From positions 124,001 through 188,000 of the forward strand of contig PBIO01000014.1 in assembly GCA_002720865.1 (NCBI GenBank): a stretch of DNA of 64,000 bases, written 5' to 3'. Made by a program: the position numbers and the translations under genes. This document shows positions 34,431 to 44,283 of this stretch, piece by piece. The notes under the pieces were generated by a model, which was given only the letters and a program-made list of their open reading frames with translations, did not search any database and was not told the DNA's origin. The stretch's first letter is position 1, and each line of letters begins with the position of its first letter. This DNA comes from Halobacteriovorax sp. Lineage in GTDB: Bacteria; Bdellovibrionota; Bacteriovoracia; Bacteriovoracales; Bacteriovoracaceae.

Positions 34431-35802
34431 TGGCCCACTCTCGCGCTTTTCTTCCAATAGCTCCAGCTCCTAAACACAAAAATGCTGCATCTTTATTGAG
34501 AAAAGGCTTAATAAGATTACCTATGTCATCAATCGATCCAACCTGTTCACATAGACCCGGATGCAATTGATTTATATCCTTTACTAACCTTTCTGTTGTT
34601 ATTCCCTCTATTGGCTTTTCACTCGCAGGATAAATTGGTGCAATAAAAACTTTATCGGCATCATTAAAGCTATGAAGAAACTCATCCCAGCAATCTCTTG
34701 TTCTTGAGAACCTATGAGGCTCGAAGAAAACAATTACTTCTTTTTCTTTTCTGGTATCTTTCATTGTTTTTATTGTAGTTTTGATTTCTGTGGGGTGGTG
34801 ACCATAATCATCGATTAATTCAAACCCATCTTTTTTATAAAGGTTCTGAAGTCTTCTCCCGACTCCTTTAAATTTTTGAATTGAAGAGAGTATTAGCTCT
34901 TCTTTTACCCCCATCGAGTAGGCCATCGAGATAGCACCAAGCGCGTTTAAAATATTATGCCTTCCTGGTAATTGAATTTTTATTTTCCCTAAATCTCTTC
35001 CATCCACAATCAAACTAAACTCTGCAATTTCAGGATTCATTTTGATATCTTTTGCACCTATATTGGCCTCAACGCCCTCATCAAGAATTCCGTAAGTAAT
35101 ATGTGGCTTTTTCATTTTAGGAATTAAAGAGTTGATAATCTCGTCGTGAGCATTCAAAGCACAACATCCATAAAAAGGAACTTTATTAGTAAAATCCTCA
35201 AAGGCCTTTATCAAGTTTTCTTTTGTTTTGTAATGATCAAGATGATCAAAATCTATATTAGTGATTACTGACATAATTGGATTTAAAAGAAGAAAAGATC
35301 CATCTGATTCGTCAGCCTCAGCTACAAGAAATTCACCTGTACCAACTTTTGCATGTCCCTCTAAGTTTTCTACGATCCCACCTATAATATAAGTAGGCTC
35401 AAAACGACTTTCTTCTAGTATGGTTGCCAAGATAGAGGTCGTAGTTGTTTTTCCATGTGTGCCAGCAACAGCGATTCCTTTTTTTAATCGCATAAGCTCA
35501 GCTAACATTTCTGCCCTTCTCATAATCGGAATACTTTCTTCGTTGGCTCTTTTTATTTCTGGGTTCGTTTCATCGATTGCGGAGCTATATACAACTACCG
35601 TTACGTCTTTTAAATTTTCACTTGCGTGTCCTTTATAAACTTCCGCTCCTAAGCTTTGTAGCTTTTCTGTGTTAGCCGATGAGGCCATATCAGAACCAGA
35701 CACTTTATAGCCAAGACTGAGTAAGATTTCAGCAATCCCACTCATTCCAATTCCACCTATTCCTATAAAGTGAACCTTTACAGATTTATTTAAATTAAAC
35801 AA
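34420..35802 (-). CDS. murC: UDP-N-acetylmuramate--L-alanine ligase (MurC)
   Basis: MurC adds L-Ala to UDP-MurNAc with ATP. The 460-residue protein has the N-terminal nucleotide-binding I-G-I-G-G-I-G-M-S-G-I-A, the P-loop G-T-H-G-K-T-T-T-T, the E-A-D-E-S-D-G-S-F motif, N-I-D-F-D-H-L-D-H-Y (the family's metal-binding block) and D-D-Y-G-H-H-P-T-E-I. It follows ftsW directly by 10 bases, without murG between them. Confidence 0.97.
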   Translation of the reverse strand: MFNLNKSVKVHFIGIGGIGMSGIAEILLSLGYKVSGSDMASSANTEKLQSLGAEVYKGHASENLKDVTVVVYSSAIDETNPEIKRANEESIPIMRRAEMLAELMRLKKGIAVAGTHGKTTTTSILATILEESRFEPTYIIGGIVENLEGHAKVGTGEFLVAEADESDGSFLLLNPIMSVITNIDFDHLDHYKTKENLIKAFEDFTNKVPFYGCCALNAHDEIINSLIPKMKKPHITYGILDEGVEANIGAKDIKMNPEIAEFSLIVDGRDLGKIKIQLPGRHNILNALGAISMAYSMGVKEELILSSIQKFKGVGRRLQNLYKKDGFELIDDYGHHPTEIKTTIKTMKDTRKEKEVIVFFEPHRFSRTRDCWDEFLHSFNDADKVFIAPIYPASEKPIEGITTERLVKDINQLHPGLCEQVGSIDDIGNLIKPFLNKDAAFLCLGAGAIGRKAREWASGK

Positions 35803-35812
35803 TTCGTACTCC

Positions 35813-37036
35813 TTACCTTGGTAATCTGCTTGCGGGAAATCTCTTTTCTGACAAAGACGGGCTTGTTTGGCTCATTGAAGGTAATGTTTCAGAGAAAATT
35901 TCGTCTCGAGCAAATGGATTTTCTTGAACTAAAAGTGTTTTGCGATATGAATTTATGGCGCTCAAAATCAATCCTATTCCAAACGCGTTAGCTAATAGAC
36001 TTGATCCACCAGAGCTAATAAAGGGAAGGTTTAACCCTTTCGTAGGTAGTAGTCCAAGAACAACTCCCATATTTAGTGTTGCTTGTAGAGAGATTAAGAA
36101 AACAACACAAGATACAATAATTGAATGACTTCTATTTTTAATAAGAAGGGCCAATTTTTGACCAAACAAATTAAACAGAAAAAATAGGAGCACAATTGTA
36201 AAAACCCCTATAAACCCAAGCTCTTCACCTATAACGCTGAAAATAAAGTCATTATGGGCTTCTGGTAAATAGAATAATTTTTCATTACTATTTCCAAGAC
36301 CTGTCCCAAAAATTGAACCATTTGCGAAACCCAAATAGGATTGAATTATTTGAAATCCAGATGTCTGAGGGTTTTTCCATGGATCCAAAAAGGCAAATAG
36401 CCTCTTAACTCTATAAGGTTGAGAAATAAGAATTGGAATAAGTGCCGTTATAGCCACACCAAATCCCCAGTAAAAAATCTTTCGCGGAAATGAGCTTAGG
36501 AAGCAAGCATAGAGAACTATGATTAAGCAAATCGTAAAGGAACCAAAATCTGGCTGTAGGAGAAGTAGCATGAGTGGCACGATTATACCTACTGCTCTAT
36601 TAATTTTAGTATTCTTATCAAATAAACTAAAGTTTTCAAATAAACTAACTGCACTTAGCAAGACTGTGTATTTTACAATCTCACCTGGCTGAAAACCAAA
36701 GAAACCTAAATCAAGCCAACGTTTTGCACCCTTAACAACTTTTCCAAAACCTGGAAAAAAAGTAGCCAACAAGAATACCGTCATTAACCAGTTAACGATA
36801 TGCCCGTACTTCATCCAAAATGAAACTTTGGTTTTAGAAATAACGAATGCTATGAAAGTCCCGATTGATAAAAAGGATACTTGTTTGAAAAAATAGTAAT
36901 TACTATTTCCATATTGCTCTTGAGCAAAAATATAACTTGATGAATAGACCATGATCACGCCAATCGTTGATAAGATTAACGTGAAAATAACGACTAATTT
37001 TGTGGTACTTTGTAGATCTTCTAACTTATCTTCCAT
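35813..37036 (-). CDS. ftsW: septal peptidoglycan glycosyltransferase FtsW
   Basis: FtsW is a SEDS-family glycosyltransferase that polymerises glycan strands together with FtsI. The 407-residue protein has about ten membrane helices. It has the family signature W-x-D-P-W with the loop preceding it (F-A-F-L-D-P-W-K-N-P), G-S-I-F-G-T-G-L-G-N-S, E-A-H-N-D-F-I-F-S-V-I-G-E-E-L-G-F, and G-L-L-P-T-K-G-L-N-L-P-F-I-S-S-G-G-S. The Ser/Pro-rich cytoplasmic tail of about 30 residues is unremarkable. It lies 48 bases from murD. Confidence 0.96.
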   Translation of the reverse strand: MEDKLEDLQSTTKLVVIFTLILSTIGVIMVYSSSYIFAQEQYGNSNYYFFKQVSFLSIGTFIAFVISKTKVSFWMKYGHIVNWLMTVFLLATFFPGFGKVVKGAKRWLDLGFFGFQPGEIVKYTVLLSAVSLFENFSLFDKNTKINRAVGIIVPLMLLLLQPDFGSFTICLIIVLYACFLSSFPRKIFYWGFGVAITALIPILISQPYRVKRLFAFLDPWKNPQTSGFQIIQSYLGFANGSIFGTGLGNSNEKLFYLPEAHNDFIFSVIGEELGFIGVFTIVLLFFLFNLFGQKLALLIKNRSHSIIVSCVVFLISLQATLNMGVVLGLLPTKGLNLPFISSGGSSLLANAFGIGLILSAINSYRKTLLVQENPFARDEIFSETLPSMSQTSPSLSEKRFPASRLPR

Positions 37037-37083
37037 AAGGTTATTTTAACAAACCCTATAAAATCTGCTAGTTGTATTTTCAA

Positions 37084-38466
37084 TTACAATTGGTAGACCA
37101 ATTTCTTAAAGTAATTGCCACGCTCTTCAAAATCTCTGAAAAAGTCCGAACTTCCATTACCCGGGGAAAGTAGTATGGTATCTCCAGTTCTACTTTTTTG
37201 ATAAGCAAATAAGACTGATTCTTCAAAGCTTCCTACTATATATGTTTGAGGGTGCTCGCCAAGGGCCCTATTCAGACGCTCTTTACACTCACCAACTAAT
37301 ACAAGCACTCTGGCATGCTTTATGATTTCATCGGCATAAGGTTCGAACTCAATCTCTTCATTGTCTTTTCCACCAGCAATTAAAATAACTGGGTTTTTAT
37401 AAGAAGCAATGCTTTTAAGCATATCTTCCATTTTTTCAGCTTTAGAGTCGTTATAAAAAGAAACTCCATTTTTCTCCATTAAAAACTCAATTCTGTGTGG
37501 AATTCCTGGGAATTTCTCAATACAGTTCTGTATAGCTTTATCTGAAGCATCGAGCGCCTTACAGGCCGTAATTGCAGCAAGTAGATTTTCTCTATTATCT
37601 TGACCTACAATTCTCATTTTATTTACTTTAAATTCTGAATGGTAATTAATATTGCTATGGATTCTTCTCTCATGAAAATGAGTTCCTTGAATTTCATTCA
37701 TAACACCCATTTTTAGAAAGCTTCTTCTTGAGTACCAATACGTTTGGCAATTCGCGTTTCTAAAAAATGTATTATTTGCAAGAGTGTCAAAATTAACAAC
37801 TAGAGTATCATCAGGCGAAAGTGATTTAATAATCGAAAGCTTAGTTTCGATATATTCACCAACAGACCTAAAGTGTGTCTCTGGATATTTTTCACTAATA
37901 TTTGTAAAAACTACTAATTTGGGATGAAAGTTTTGTAGGCTTCTCATTTGAATTGCAGAAACTTCAACGATTACATAATCAATTTCTTCTTTATTAGGAA
38001 GCATACAATATTCAATGAATGGACTTTCGCTGGTTCCACCAACAAAAACATTCTTACCATCTAGCTTCATAGTAAAACCAATCATATGAGCAACGGTTGT
38101 TCTACCCTGACTTCCACAAACAGCAATAATTGGTTTTCTACAAAGCTTATTAGCTAAGCCAAATTCGCTATAAACTTCTTTTCCATTTTGCCTTGCTAGT
38201 TCTAACTGAGGAAGCATTGGATCTACCGACGAAGTGTAAACGATCACATCGGCATCTAAAAAATCTTCATCCCTATGCTCTCCGAAAGTCATTTCAGGAG
38301 CTGGAGAAATCTTCTTTAATTTTTTAACGGCTTTATTTAAATCAAAGATGGGTTTTATATCAGTAACTCTAATCAAACACTCAAGTCTGTTGAAAAAGTT
38401 AATAAGGGTAAAGCCTGTTCTACCAATACCAACAATAAGAACTTTCTTATTTTTAAAACGTTCCAT
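37084..38466 (-). CDS. murD: MurD-type Mur ligase with altered active-site motifs
   Basis: Position (mraY-murD-ftsW) and the overall Mur-ligase plan identify MurD, which adds D-Glu to UDP-MurNAc-L-Ala. The N-terminal V-L-I-V-G-I-G-R-T-G-F fits, as do the Mur C-terminal segments (I-E-F-L, F-Y-N-D-S-K-A, I-L-I-A-G-G-K-D, L-L-S-P-G-N-G-S-S-D-F-F). Two sites deviate. The ATP P-loop reads G-S-Q-G-R-T-T (residues 118-124), with Arg122 where Lys is nearly universal. The metal-binding block usually N-I-x-x-D-H-L-D-R-H reads N-I-S-E-K-Y-P-E-T-H. The conserved carbamylated-Lys position in Y-I-E-T-K is kept. It may be a working but divergent enzyme. Confidence 0.88.
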   Translation of the reverse strand: MERFKNKKVLIVGIGRTGFTLINFFNRLECLIRVTDIKPIFDLNKAVKKLKKISPAPEMTFGEHRDEDFLDADVIVYTSSVDPMLPQLELARQNGKEVYSEFGLANKLCRKPIIAVCGSQGRTTVAHMIGFTMKLDGKNVFVGGTSESPFIEYCMLPNKEEIDYVIVEVSAIQMRSLQNFHPKLVVFTNISEKYPETHFRSVGEYIETKLSIIKSLSPDDTLVVNFDTLANNTFFRNANCQTYWYSRRSFLKMGVMNEIQGTHFHERRIHSNINYHSEFKVNKMRIVGQDNRENLLAAITACKALDASDKAIQNCIEKFPGIPHRIEFLMEKNGVSFYNDSKAEKMEDMLKSIASYKNPVILIAGGKDNEEIEFEPYADEIIKHARVLVLVGECKERLNRALGEHPQTYIVGSFEESVLFAYQKSRTGDTILLSPGNGSSDFFRDFEERGNYFKKLVYQL

Positions 38467-38471
38467 TCAAT

Positions 38472-39551
38472 TTACCTCATCTTAAGGGTCGCAATCGCAA
38501 CCAACGCCAGAAAAATACTAATAATCCAAAATCGGACAATAACTTTTGGCTCTGGCCAGCCTAGCAGCTCAAAATGGTGGTGAATGGGCGCCATTTTAAA
38601 AATTCTTTTTCCCCTTAACTTGAAGGATGCTACCTGTAAGATCACCGACAAGGCTTCAACTACAAACACGCCACCAATTAAGACAAATAAAATTTCATTC
38701 TTCGTTATGACTGCAATTGTTCCCAATGTGCCGCCAAGAGACAAAGACCCTACATCACCCATAAATATTTGAGCTGGGTAAGAGTTGTACCATAAAAAGC
38801 CTACACCAGCACCAATTATGGCAGTAGCTAAAACGCTCAACTCGCCCACACCATCGATGTATGGGATAAATAAATAGCTACTAATTTCGCGATGCCCCGA
38901 CACATAAGCAAGTAATGCTAAAGTTACGGAACTTGTAATTATTGGACCAATAGCTAAACCATCTAGACCATCGGTTAGATTAACCGCATTACTGGAGCCG
39001 ACAATAACTAAAGTTGAGAACAAAACGTAGCCGATGCCACCCATATCGAAAAGAGGTCCCTTAACAAAAGGAACATAAAATTGGGTATCAATAACTCCTT
39101 GATAGTAGAGATACCAAGAAGCGGCCAAGGCAGTTAAAATCTGCCAAACAAGCTTTCCCTTAGCTGAAACGCCATCAGTATTACCCCTCAAAACAATTAG
39201 ATAATCATCCAAAAATCCCAGGGCAAAATACGAGCTTAAAACAAACATTGTTACCAAGAATGGGGCTGACAAAAAGTTGCCACAGAAAAACAACGCAAAT
39301 AAAATGCTGCCAAGAATAAAAACCCCACCCATAGTCGGAGTTCCCGCCTTTTTTAAATGACTCTCAGGGCCATCATCTCGAATAACTTGGCCAAACTGCT
39401 TTAACTTCATAAAGTTTATAAAAGCCTTTCCCCAAATAATTGATATTGCCGCCGCTATTAAAAAAGCTACGATTGCGCGAAACGTTATATATCTAAAAAT
39501 ATTAAACGCGGAAACAGACTGACTTAACGGATAAAGAAAGTGATAAAGCAT
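38472..39551 (-). CDS. mraY: phospho-MurNAc-pentapeptide translocase (MraY)
   Basis: MraY moves phospho-MurNAc-pentapeptide to undecaprenyl phosphate in the inner membrane, forming lipid I. The 359-residue protein has about ten helices and all the family motifs: the K-A-G-T-P-T-M-G-G loop, L-G-F-L-D-D-Y (catalytic Asp pair), N-A-V-N-L-T-D-G-L-D-G-L-A, G-D-V-G-S-L-S-L-G-G, and M-A-P-I-H-H-H-F-E-L-L-G-W near the end. It lies 5 bases before murD and 30 after murF. Confidence 0.97.
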   Translation of the reverse strand: MLYHFLYPLSQSVSAFNIFRYITFRAIVAFLIAAAISIIWGKAFINFMKLKQFGQVIRDDGPESHLKKAGTPTMGGVFILGSILFALFFCGNFLSAPFLVTMFVLSSYFALGFLDDYLIVLRGNTDGVSAKGKLVWQILTALAASWYLYYQGVIDTQFYVPFVKGPLFDMGGIGYVLFSTLVIVGSSNAVNLTDGLDGLAIGPIITSSVTLALLAYVSGHREISSYLFIPYIDGVGELSVLATAIIGAGVGFLWYNSYPAQIFMGDVGSLSLGGTLGTIAVITKNEILFVLIGGVFVVEALSVILQVASFKLRGKRIFKMAPIHHHFELLGWPEPKVIVRFWIISIFLALVAIATLKMR

Positions 39552-39581
39552 AGGGACCCATAAATTTTGAATACTTAGGTA

Positions 39582-40961
39582 TTAATTAAGTGCCACGAGT
39601 GTCTCCAATTGTAAAGTTCTACTCCCTTTTAGAAAGAAGTTAGAGTATTGCTTATAGCAATTGGTCCAATCGTGGCTAAATTCATCGACGCTAGCGTAAC
39701 ACTTTCCACTCGCAGAGTATCCCTTATTATAGAACTCACTAAATCTACCAATAAATATAACGTTATCTATGTTCATTGTTTTTAAAAGCTTTCCAATTTC
39801 CTCATGATATTCAGGACTTTTACTACCCAGCTCATTCATATCACCAAGTATGAACATACTCTTTGACAGCTCCTTAGAGTTTTCTTTTAGAAAGGTCACA
39901 AAGGTTTCAAGAGAAGCAATCATTGAAGAGGGGTTGGCATTATAAGCATCCAGAAAGATTGTTTTTCCATCTCTTTCAATCAACTCCGATCTATTATTAT
40001 TAGGAAGCTTTAGCTCCAGGCAGCTCGATTCAATCTCACTAATTTTCTCTGGAAAAAGCTGAGCCAATAAAGCAGCTGAAAGCGCAAGATTTTTAAAGTT
40101 ATGAATTCCAAAAAGATAAGGAGCATTCAAGTTTAGATCTACCTTGCCTTTTAATTTTATATTTCTTCCTGATAGTTCCGCTTTCGTATTACCAAATTCA
40201 AATCCAACCGATGCAGTTATATTATCGACAGGGAGAGCTTTTAGATGTCGGTTGTCACCATCATAGGAAAAACAACCTTTCTTTTTATTAACAAAATCAA
40301 ATAACGCTCTCTTTTCTTTGAAGACATTTTCTTCAGTGTTAAAAAATTCGAGATGTGATTGCCCAACGGTAGTAATAATTCCGGCATTGGGATCACCTAA
40401 ATTACATAAAAATGAAATTTCTCCTGGATGGTTCGTGCCCATTTCGAGGATACAAATTCTGTGTGTATCTTCCAACCTGAGCATAGTCATCGGTACACCC
40501 AGATGATTGTTTAAGTTCCCTTTCGTATAAAGTACTTCGTTTGGGAAAATAGATTCACTAATCGCCGCTAACAACTCTTTGGTGGTAGTTTTTCCATTAC
40601 TACCTGTTATCCCTATTGTGACTGAATTTTTTACTTTTTCACGCCAAGACTTTTGATGATATTTAGCTAAGTCTTGCAAATATTTTTCTGTGTTATCAAC
40701 ACCAATAAAAAAAACTTCTGGGTATTTTGTGTATAACTCCGACGAATCAAATCCGTCACTTTTTCTATAGACACATCCTGAAGCGCCTTTATCGATCGCA
40801 GCATTAATAAACTTATTACCGTCAAAGTTTTCACCTGAAAGTGCGAGGAAGAGGTCGCCTTCTTGAATTGTTCTTGTGTCAGTTGAAACTCTTTTCACAG
40901 AACGAACTTTCCCTAAAGACTCATCATTATTTTTTTCAACAAAATTTTTTAAATTAATCAT
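39582..40961 (-). CDS. murF: UDP-MurNAc-tripeptide--D-alanyl-D-alanine ligase (MurF)
   Basis: MurF completes the pentapeptide by adding D-Ala-D-Ala. The sequence has R-V-S-T-D-T-R-T-I (substrate-binding, N-terminal), the P-loop G-I-T-G-S-N-G-K-T-T-T-K, E-M-G-T-N-H-P-G-E-I, V-G-Q-S-H-L-E-F-F, and the C-terminal D-A-Y-N-A-N-P-S-S-M and L-G-D-M-N-E-L-G. The ATG at 40961 overlaps the murE stop by 8 bp. A frame extending to 40997 begins with residues unlike MurF. About 459 residues is standard. Confidence 0.95.
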   Translation of the reverse strand: MINLKNFVEKNNDESLGKVRSVKRVSTDTRTIQEGDLFLALSGENFDGNKFINAAIDKGASGCVYRKSDGFDSSELYTKYPEVFFIGVDNTEKYLQDLAKYHQKSWREKVKNSVTIGITGSNGKTTTKELLAAISESIFPNEVLYTKGNLNNHLGVPMTMLRLEDTHRICILEMGTNHPGEISFLCNLGDPNAGIITTVGQSHLEFFNTEENVFKEKRALFDFVNKKKGCFSYDGDNRHLKALPVDNITASVGFEFGNTKAELSGRNIKLKGKVDLNLNAPYLFGIHNFKNLALSAALLAQLFPEKISEIESSCLELKLPNNNRSELIERDGKTIFLDAYNANPSSMIASLETFVTFLKENSKELSKSMFILGDMNELGSKSPEYHEEIGKLLKTMNIDNVIFIGRFSEFYNKGYSASGKCYASVDEFSHDWTNCYKQYSNFFLKGSRTLQLETLVALN

Positions 40962-42369
40962 TTTCTTCTCGAATCGAATCAACCACAGCAAAGTCACTAA
41001 AAAATACTTTCTCGCCTTTTATTTCCTGATATTCTTCATGACCCTTACCGGCAATAAGAAGAACATCACCATCCTGTAGATTTTTAACACCTTCTTTTAT
41101 AGCCTTTTCCCTGTCAACTTCTACAAGTAATGGCTTCTTCTTTAGACCCGCCACAATATCATTAATAATATTCTCGGGTTCTTCAGATCTAGGATTATCA
41201 CTCGTAACAATCACTTCCGTACTCGACTTTTCGGCCGCCATGGCCATTTTAGGTCTCTTAGTTTTGTCTCGATCTCCTCCGCAGCCAAAAAGAGTTATCA
41301 CTCTTGAGTCAGGAAAGGCTTTTACCGTAGCTTCAACTAAGTTTTCTATTGCATCTGGTGTGTGAGCGTAATCAACAATAGCAAAGGCGCCCTTAACCGG
41401 TAATACTGAAAATCTCCCTTTAGGTGTTGAGAGTGTATCTAATTTAACTTTTTTAAAGTCAATCCACTCTGAAACAAGCTCAAGTGAAAGTGCTAAATTA
41501 TCCTTATTATAATGTACCTTAAAAAAGGGAGGCAATTCTCCTACACTAAACTCACTAAGCTCTCTTGCTTTTAACAGGTTTGAATCTCTACCACTTCCAT
41601 TTAAAAAATCTTTTATTTCTTGATAAAGTTTTTCTTGTGCAGGTGGTACCACTAACTTTGTATCTGAGCTTATAAACAGATCTACGATTTCTGCCTTAGC
41701 CCTAAAGTACTCCTCCATAGTTCCATGATAATCTAAATGATCCTGACTAAAAGAGGTCCAACCAGCTCCCGATAGCTTTATACTTCCAAGGCGTTTTTGA
41801 TCTATCGCATGGCTGCTAACTTCCATGAATAAAAACTTAATTTTTGAAGAAAGTGAGCTTAATATTCTTCTTAAATCTATATATGAAGGAGTCGTACCAG
41901 TTATACCTAAATCCAAGATTTCACCATTGGCCGTAACACCAACAGTTCCTAAACTACCAGAAGGTATACCTTGCTGTAATAATAGCTGCTCACATAGACA
42001 GACACATGTTGATTTTCCGTTAGTGCCAGTGACCCCCAATACTTTGGGGGTACTAGCGTTAATTGGATATAAAGAGTTTAGAATAGATTCCAATATTATA
42101 TTTTCTTTTTTGAAATCAATAACTACAGTTGGGCATTTAATATTGAAGCTTGGTTTTTTATTGAGAAATAAAAGGACAGGACTAACCTTACTTAACCTTT
42201 CCTTGAATAGAGCCTCAGAGGCTTCATCACTAAAATTATAAACCGCTGCTATCTTATCATTCGAGTTTTGAAGATTTGTGGTTAAGTCTTGAAATTTGAA
42301 ATCATTTTCAAAATTTAAATATTCAGAGTCTGATTTTTCAAGTTGGTTTAGAAGTTGCGCTTTATTCAT
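40954..42369 (-). CDS. murE: UDP-MurNAc-L-Ala-D-Glu--meso-diaminopimelate ligase (MurE)
   Basis: MurE adds the third amino acid of the peptide stem. The 471-residue protein has the P-loop G-V-T-G-T-N-G-K-S-T, M-E-V-S-S-H-A-I-D-Q-K-R, F-S-Q-D-H-L-D-Y-H and D-Y-A-H-T-P-D-A-I. The substrate-selecting box D-N-P-R-S-E-E-P is the DNPR form, which specifies meso-diaminopimelate rather than lysine. So the organism's peptidoglycan is the meso-DAP type. The N-terminal 90 residues are less conserved. It overlaps ftsI by 8 bp and murF by 8 bp. Confidence 0.95.
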   Translation of the reverse strand: MNKAQLLNQLEKSDSEYLNFENDFKFQDLTTNLQNSNDKIAAVYNFSDEASEALFKERLSKVSPVLLFLNKKPSFNIKCPTVVIDFKKENIILESILNSLYPINASTPKVLGVTGTNGKSTCVCLCEQLLLQQGIPSGSLGTVGVTANGEILDLGITGTTPSYIDLRRILSSLSSKIKFLFMEVSSHAIDQKRLGSIKLSGAGWTSFSQDHLDYHGTMEEYFRAKAEIVDLFISSDTKLVVPPAQEKLYQEIKDFLNGSGRDSNLLKARELSEFSVGELPPFFKVHYNKDNLALSLELVSEWIDFKKVKLDTLSTPKGRFSVLPVKGAFAIVDYAHTPDAIENLVEATVKAFPDSRVITLFGCGGDRDKTKRPKMAMAAEKSSTEVIVTSDNPRSEEPENIINDIVAGLKKKPLLVEVDREKAIKEGVKNLQDGDVLLIAGKGHEEYQEIKGEKVFFSDFAVVDSIREEND

Positions 42370-44278
42370 ATACTGGAGGTGAGTAGTTCAAAGAAATTTC
42401 AATATCTTTGGTAAGTACGGATCCCGGTGCAGGCGACTGAGACTTAACAACACCTATACCAATTGATTTTATCTTTGCTTTAATTTTTTTACCGAGGCGA
42501 GTGCTTGATTTTTTATCTAAGCCTATAAAGTTTGGAACTATTCCCTCACCACTATATCTTTTTGCAGCCGATTGCTTAAATCGTACTTTATCTATGTCGC
42601 TACCCATCTTAGGTTTCTTTATGGCCATCTGGTCAAACTCTTTAGTTTTATAAAGCATATACTCCGCTACTTTTTTAAATATCGGGGCGGCTATTTGATT
42701 TCCATAATATTTCTTACTTCCTGGCTCATCAACATAAGCGTAGATCACAAATGGATTTTTAATATTTACCGGATAACCAATAAACCCTGGAATATAGCCT
42801 TCGTAGCCTCCATTCTTTCCAGCCTTTTGAGCAGTACTTGTTTTTCCTGCTATCTTAAAATATGGAATCTTAGCATTACCACCAGTCCCGTCCTCAACTG
42901 CTTTAATTAAAATATTGGTAATTTGATCAGCAGTAGATTTATCTATGATTCGAGTTCTTTTACGCTCTTTATTCCCATTCTTTATAATTGTGGGAGGTAT
43001 ATAATATCCACCATTTGCCAACGCAGCATAAGCCGCAAGCATTTGCACACCAGTAACTGCTACCCCTTGGCCGAAAGAGACATTACTTAAAGTTAGCGGG
43101 GATACATTTTCGTTTTCGTTATAAATTCCTCTTGATTCTCCTGAAAGCTCAATTCCTGTTTTTTTACCAAATCCAAACTCTCTAAGGGTCTCATTAAGTC
43201 TCGGATAAGTTAGATCAAAGGCCATTTTTGTGGTTCCAATATTTGAACTATACATAATTATTTCTTCTACTGATAACCATTCATAGTTTTTATTAGACTC
43301 AGCTTCTGTTATCACGTGATCTTCAACTTTTAGCTGTCCCCTTTCGCAGTAATAGTTAGTATCTATCCTTGCAATTTTATTTTCCAACGCCGAAGCAACA
43401 GTAAAAACTTTAAATGTACTCCCAGGCTCAAACGGATCAGAAACAAAAGATAGCTTCCTATAGTCTCTTTCACTCTTCTTCAAAACATTTGGATCGTACG
43501 TTGGATAATTAGCCATTGCTAAAATTTCACCGGTAGTTGCATCTATGACACCAATTCCGCCTTTTTTAGCTTTGAACTGTTCGACTGAGTCCTTCAAAGC
43601 TTTTTCAGCAATTGCCTGCAAGTCTTTATCTATAGTGAGGTTTAACTCTAGAGGTTTTCCCTTAAGGCTCGAGCTTTGCATTTTTATCGCTCTTCCTTTC
43701 GCATCCTTAACATAACGTATACTTCTTGGCTCACCCTTTAGCTCTTTATCAAAGCTATACTCAATCCCTGACAATCCTATATTGTCTATTCCTACAAAAC
43801 CTAAGGCCTGCGAAAATAATTCATGATTTGGATAGATTCTTTTAGGGACGGATTCAATATAGATCCCGGGAATCTTCTTAATTTCTTTCACTTGCTCTTT
43901 ATTTAAAGATATTTTTCTCGCTAACCAAGTATATCTTTCACGGCCTTTTATTTTTTTTATGATTTTACCGTAGGTTAAAGCGGGAACAGTTTTAGCCAAT
44001 TTTTTATAGCTTGTCTTATCCGCTTTTAAATTTTTAGGTATGGTGAAGATACTATAGGTTTGTATATTAAGCGCTAAGGGATTCTTATTTCGATCGTATA
44101 TAATTCCACGTTTAGGATAAACTTTTCGTTCTCGAATAAACTGTGACTTACTTCTACTTATTAATTCTTTTTTATCAATTACTTGCAACTTAAGTGCTTT
44201 TGCCAAGATTAATGTGAAGGCCAGTAGGAACATTCCCAAAATAAAGTAGATTCTATGCTTTAGTTCTTTATTTTCCAT
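42362..44278 (-). CDS. ftsI: septal transpeptidase FtsI (class B PBP) with C-terminal PASTA domain
   Basis: FtsI cross-links septal peptidoglycan in complex with FtsW. The 638-residue protein has an N-terminal membrane anchor (about 8-30), then the pedestal (R-G-I-I-Y-D-R-N near 58-65). The transpeptidase motifs are S-T-F-K with Ser287 and Lys290, S-S-N-I-G, and K-T-S-T-A-Q (the KTG motif is here KTS, common in this family). Residues 575-638 form a PASTA domain (V-P-N-F-I-G-L, then S-Q-S-P-A-P-G-S), seen mostly in Gram-positive PBPs and in some delta-type groups. It may sense peptidoglycan or precursors. Confidence 0.95.
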   Translation of the reverse strand: MENKELKHRIYFILGMFLLAFTLILAKALKLQVIDKKELISRSKSQFIRERKVYPKRGIIYDRNKNPLALNIQTYSIFTIPKNLKADKTSYKKLAKTVPALTYGKIIKKIKGRERYTWLARKISLNKEQVKEIKKIPGIYIESVPKRIYPNHELFSQALGFVGIDNIGLSGIEYSFDKELKGEPRSIRYVKDAKGRAIKMQSSSLKGKPLELNLTIDKDLQAIAEKALKDSVEQFKAKKGGIGVIDATTGEILAMANYPTYDPNVLKKSERDYRKLSFVSDPFEPGSTFKVFTVASALENKIARIDTNYYCERGQLKVEDHVITEAESNKNYEWLSVEEIIMYSSNIGTTKMAFDLTYPRLNETLREFGFGKKTGIELSGESRGIYNENENVSPLTLSNVSFGQGVAVTGVQMLAAYAALANGGYYIPPTIIKNGNKERKRTRIIDKSTADQITNILIKAVEDGTGGNAKIPYFKIAGKTSTAQKAGKNGGYEGYIPGFIGYPVNIKNPFVIYAYVDEPGSKKYYGNQIAAPIFKKVAEYMLYKTKEFDQMAIKKPKMGSDIDKVRFKQSAAKRYSGEGIVPNFIGLDKKSSTRLGKKIKAKIKSIGIGVVKSQSPAPGSVLTKDIEISLNYSPPVYE

Positions 44279-44283
44279 AAGTC

